NCBI RefSeq assembly: GCF_027483985.1
Contig: NZ_JAIXTJ010000020.1
Span: 205,842 to 269,841, forward strand
Length of the DNA: 64,000 bases
Direction of reading: 5' to 3'
Source: Flavobacterium sp.
GTDB taxonomy: Bacteria > Bacteroidota > Bacteroidia > Flavobacteriales > Flavobacteriaceae
Positions 63,388 to 64,000 of this stretch are shown piece by piece. Position numbers and translations under genes: made by a program. Under the pieces are notes generated by a model, which worked only from the letters and a program-made list of their open reading frames with translations, did not search any database and was not told the origin of the DNA. Each line of letters begins with the position of its first letter. The first letter of the stretch is position 1.

Positions 63388-63773
63388 TGGGAGTTATTCA
63401 CAAAATCGGTAGAAGAAAATGTGCTGTTGCACGTGTTTATGTTACTGAAGGTACAGGAAAAATCACTGTAAACAAAAAAGAATTTGCAACTTACTTCCCA
63501 ACAGCTACTTTACAGTACAAAGTTTTACAACCAATGTCATTGACAGAAAATGTAAACAACTTTGACGTAAAAGTAAATGTTTATGGTGGTGGTTCAACAG
63601 GTCAAGCAGAAGCTGTGAGAATGGCTATTGCAAGAGCAATGTGTGAGGTAGAAGCTGAAAACAGAGCTATCCTTAAACCAGAAGGATTACTAACAAGAGA
63701 TCCAAGAATGGTAGAACGTAAAAAATTCGGTCAGAAAAAAGCGAGAAAGAGATTCCAATTCTCGAAACGTTAA
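63387..63773 (+). CDS. rpsI: Ribosomal protein uS9
   Basis: This is a 128-residue 30S subunit protein. Signature parts are IGRRKCAVARVYVTEGTGKI, GGGSTGQAEAVRMAIARAM and the basic tail KKARKRFQFSKR, whose last residues reach the P-site tRNA. It is coupled to rplM by a one-base overlap. rpsB follows after a structured gap of 194 bases. Confidence 0.98.
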   Translation: MGVIHKIGRRKCAVARVYVTEGTGKITVNKKEFATYFPTATLQYKVLQPMSLTENVNNFDVKVNVYGGGSTGQAEAVRMAIARAMCEVEAENRAILKPEGLLTRDPRMVERKKFGQKKARKRFQFSKR

Positions 63774-63802
63774 TATTCTGGTTTCGCACCTCGTATCTGT
63801 CT

Positions 63803-63822
63803 CACTGAGCGCAGTCGAAGTG
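63803..63822. repeat. Short palindromic intergenic repeat after rpsI
   Basis: CACT...AGTG arms enclose TGAGCGCAGTCG, and a T-rich run follows. It is a relative of the element at 36721-36742 and may act as the rpsI terminator. Confidence 0.5.
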
Positions 63823-63890
63823 TTATTTTTACAATTAAAATTGAATTTAAAACAAAGTTGTCGATATTCCTTATTAAAAAGGGAATTAGT

Positions 63891-63943
63891 TTAGCATCTA
63901 AATTTTCAAGACATATCGAAAGTGACTACTTGAAAATTGCTAA
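63891..63943 (+). promoter_or_regulatory. Structured leader upstream of rpsB
   Basis: AATTTTCAAG (63901-63910) and CTTGAAAATT (63929-63938) pair perfectly. The helix is extended by TTAGC (63891-63895) with GCTAA (63939-63943) across a five-base bulge. It lies 25 bases before the rpsB ATG, where an autoregulatory ribosomal-protein leader would be expected. Confidence 0.6.
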
Positions 63944-63967
63944 TCACGGAACGTAAACTATTACACA

Positions 63968-64000
63968 ATGGCAAACAAAATTGACGTTAAAGAATTATTA
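63968..64000 (+). CDS. rpsB: Ribosomal protein uS2 (first 11 codons, cut by window edge)
   Basis: The frame begins MANKIDVKELL, the usual start of uS2 in Flavobacteria, and follows rplM-rpsI as in many Bacteroidota. Only the N-terminus is in the window. The ATG is preceded by the structured leader described at 63891-63943. Confidence 0.8.
   Translation, partial: MANKIDVKELL

Overview
The window is a low-GC chromosomal stretch from a member of the Bacteroidota, most likely Flavobacterium or a close relative. The evidence is alternative complex III next to an aa3 oxidase, type IX secretion (T9SS) C-terminal sorting domains, DUF2723/DUF4394/DUF5916 proteins, TPR-LytS kinases paired with LytTR regulators, and the Bacteroidota promoter pattern (TTTG, 19 bases, TAnnTTTG). 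Most of it is core genome. I saw no CRISPR array, rRNA operon, insertion sequence or prophage.

Layout. 0-2.5 kb: start of ruvA, then maeB. 2.6-10.3 kb: a sugar locus on the minus strand (TonB-dependent receptor, small glutaredoxin-like protein, SLC45-type permease, (alpha/alpha)6-barrel glycosidase, PfkB sugar kinase) with a divergent LacI regulator and two palindromic operators between receptor and regulator. 10.3-12.3 kb: ruvB-queG. 12.3-23.9 kb: actABCDEF-ctaC-ctaD, a menaquinol-to-oxygen electron transport chain read as one minus-strand operon. 24.1-29.1 kb: a SPOR protein, then rimP-nusA-infB with a terminator-like hairpin just before rimP. 29.3-38.4 kb: universal stress protein, tRNA-Gln, an OmpR-type two-component pair, DUF2723 membrane protein, polysaccharide deacetylase, cysteine-less thioredoxin-fold protein, metallophosphoesterase.

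38.4-52.1 kb is the most unusual part. It holds three T9SS-exported LamG-domain proteins, two paralogous LytTR regulator plus periplasmic-TPR LytS-kinase pairs, and several tiny unannotated reading frames. Each LamG gene is preceded by 9-bp direct repeats (consensus near TTCGTGAAA) at an exact 21-bp period, at a nearly constant distance from a -7-like element. That is the geometry expected for a LytTR-type regulator. Two LamG genes are followed within 1-2 bases by a 28-30 codon frame encoding a membrane micropeptide with a shared RLEITL motif. I propose that this is one regulated surface-protein module. Its function is unknown.

52-64 kb: a decayed polA fragment with an internal deletion, a DUF4394 lipoprotein, intact polA, three small membrane or secreted proteins (one PnuC-like), a DUF5916 outer-membrane protein, a second LacI regulator, then rplM-rpsI and the start of rpsB behind a structured leader.

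All calls are from reading the sequence and family knowledge. No database search was run. Residue positions are approximate unless stated.
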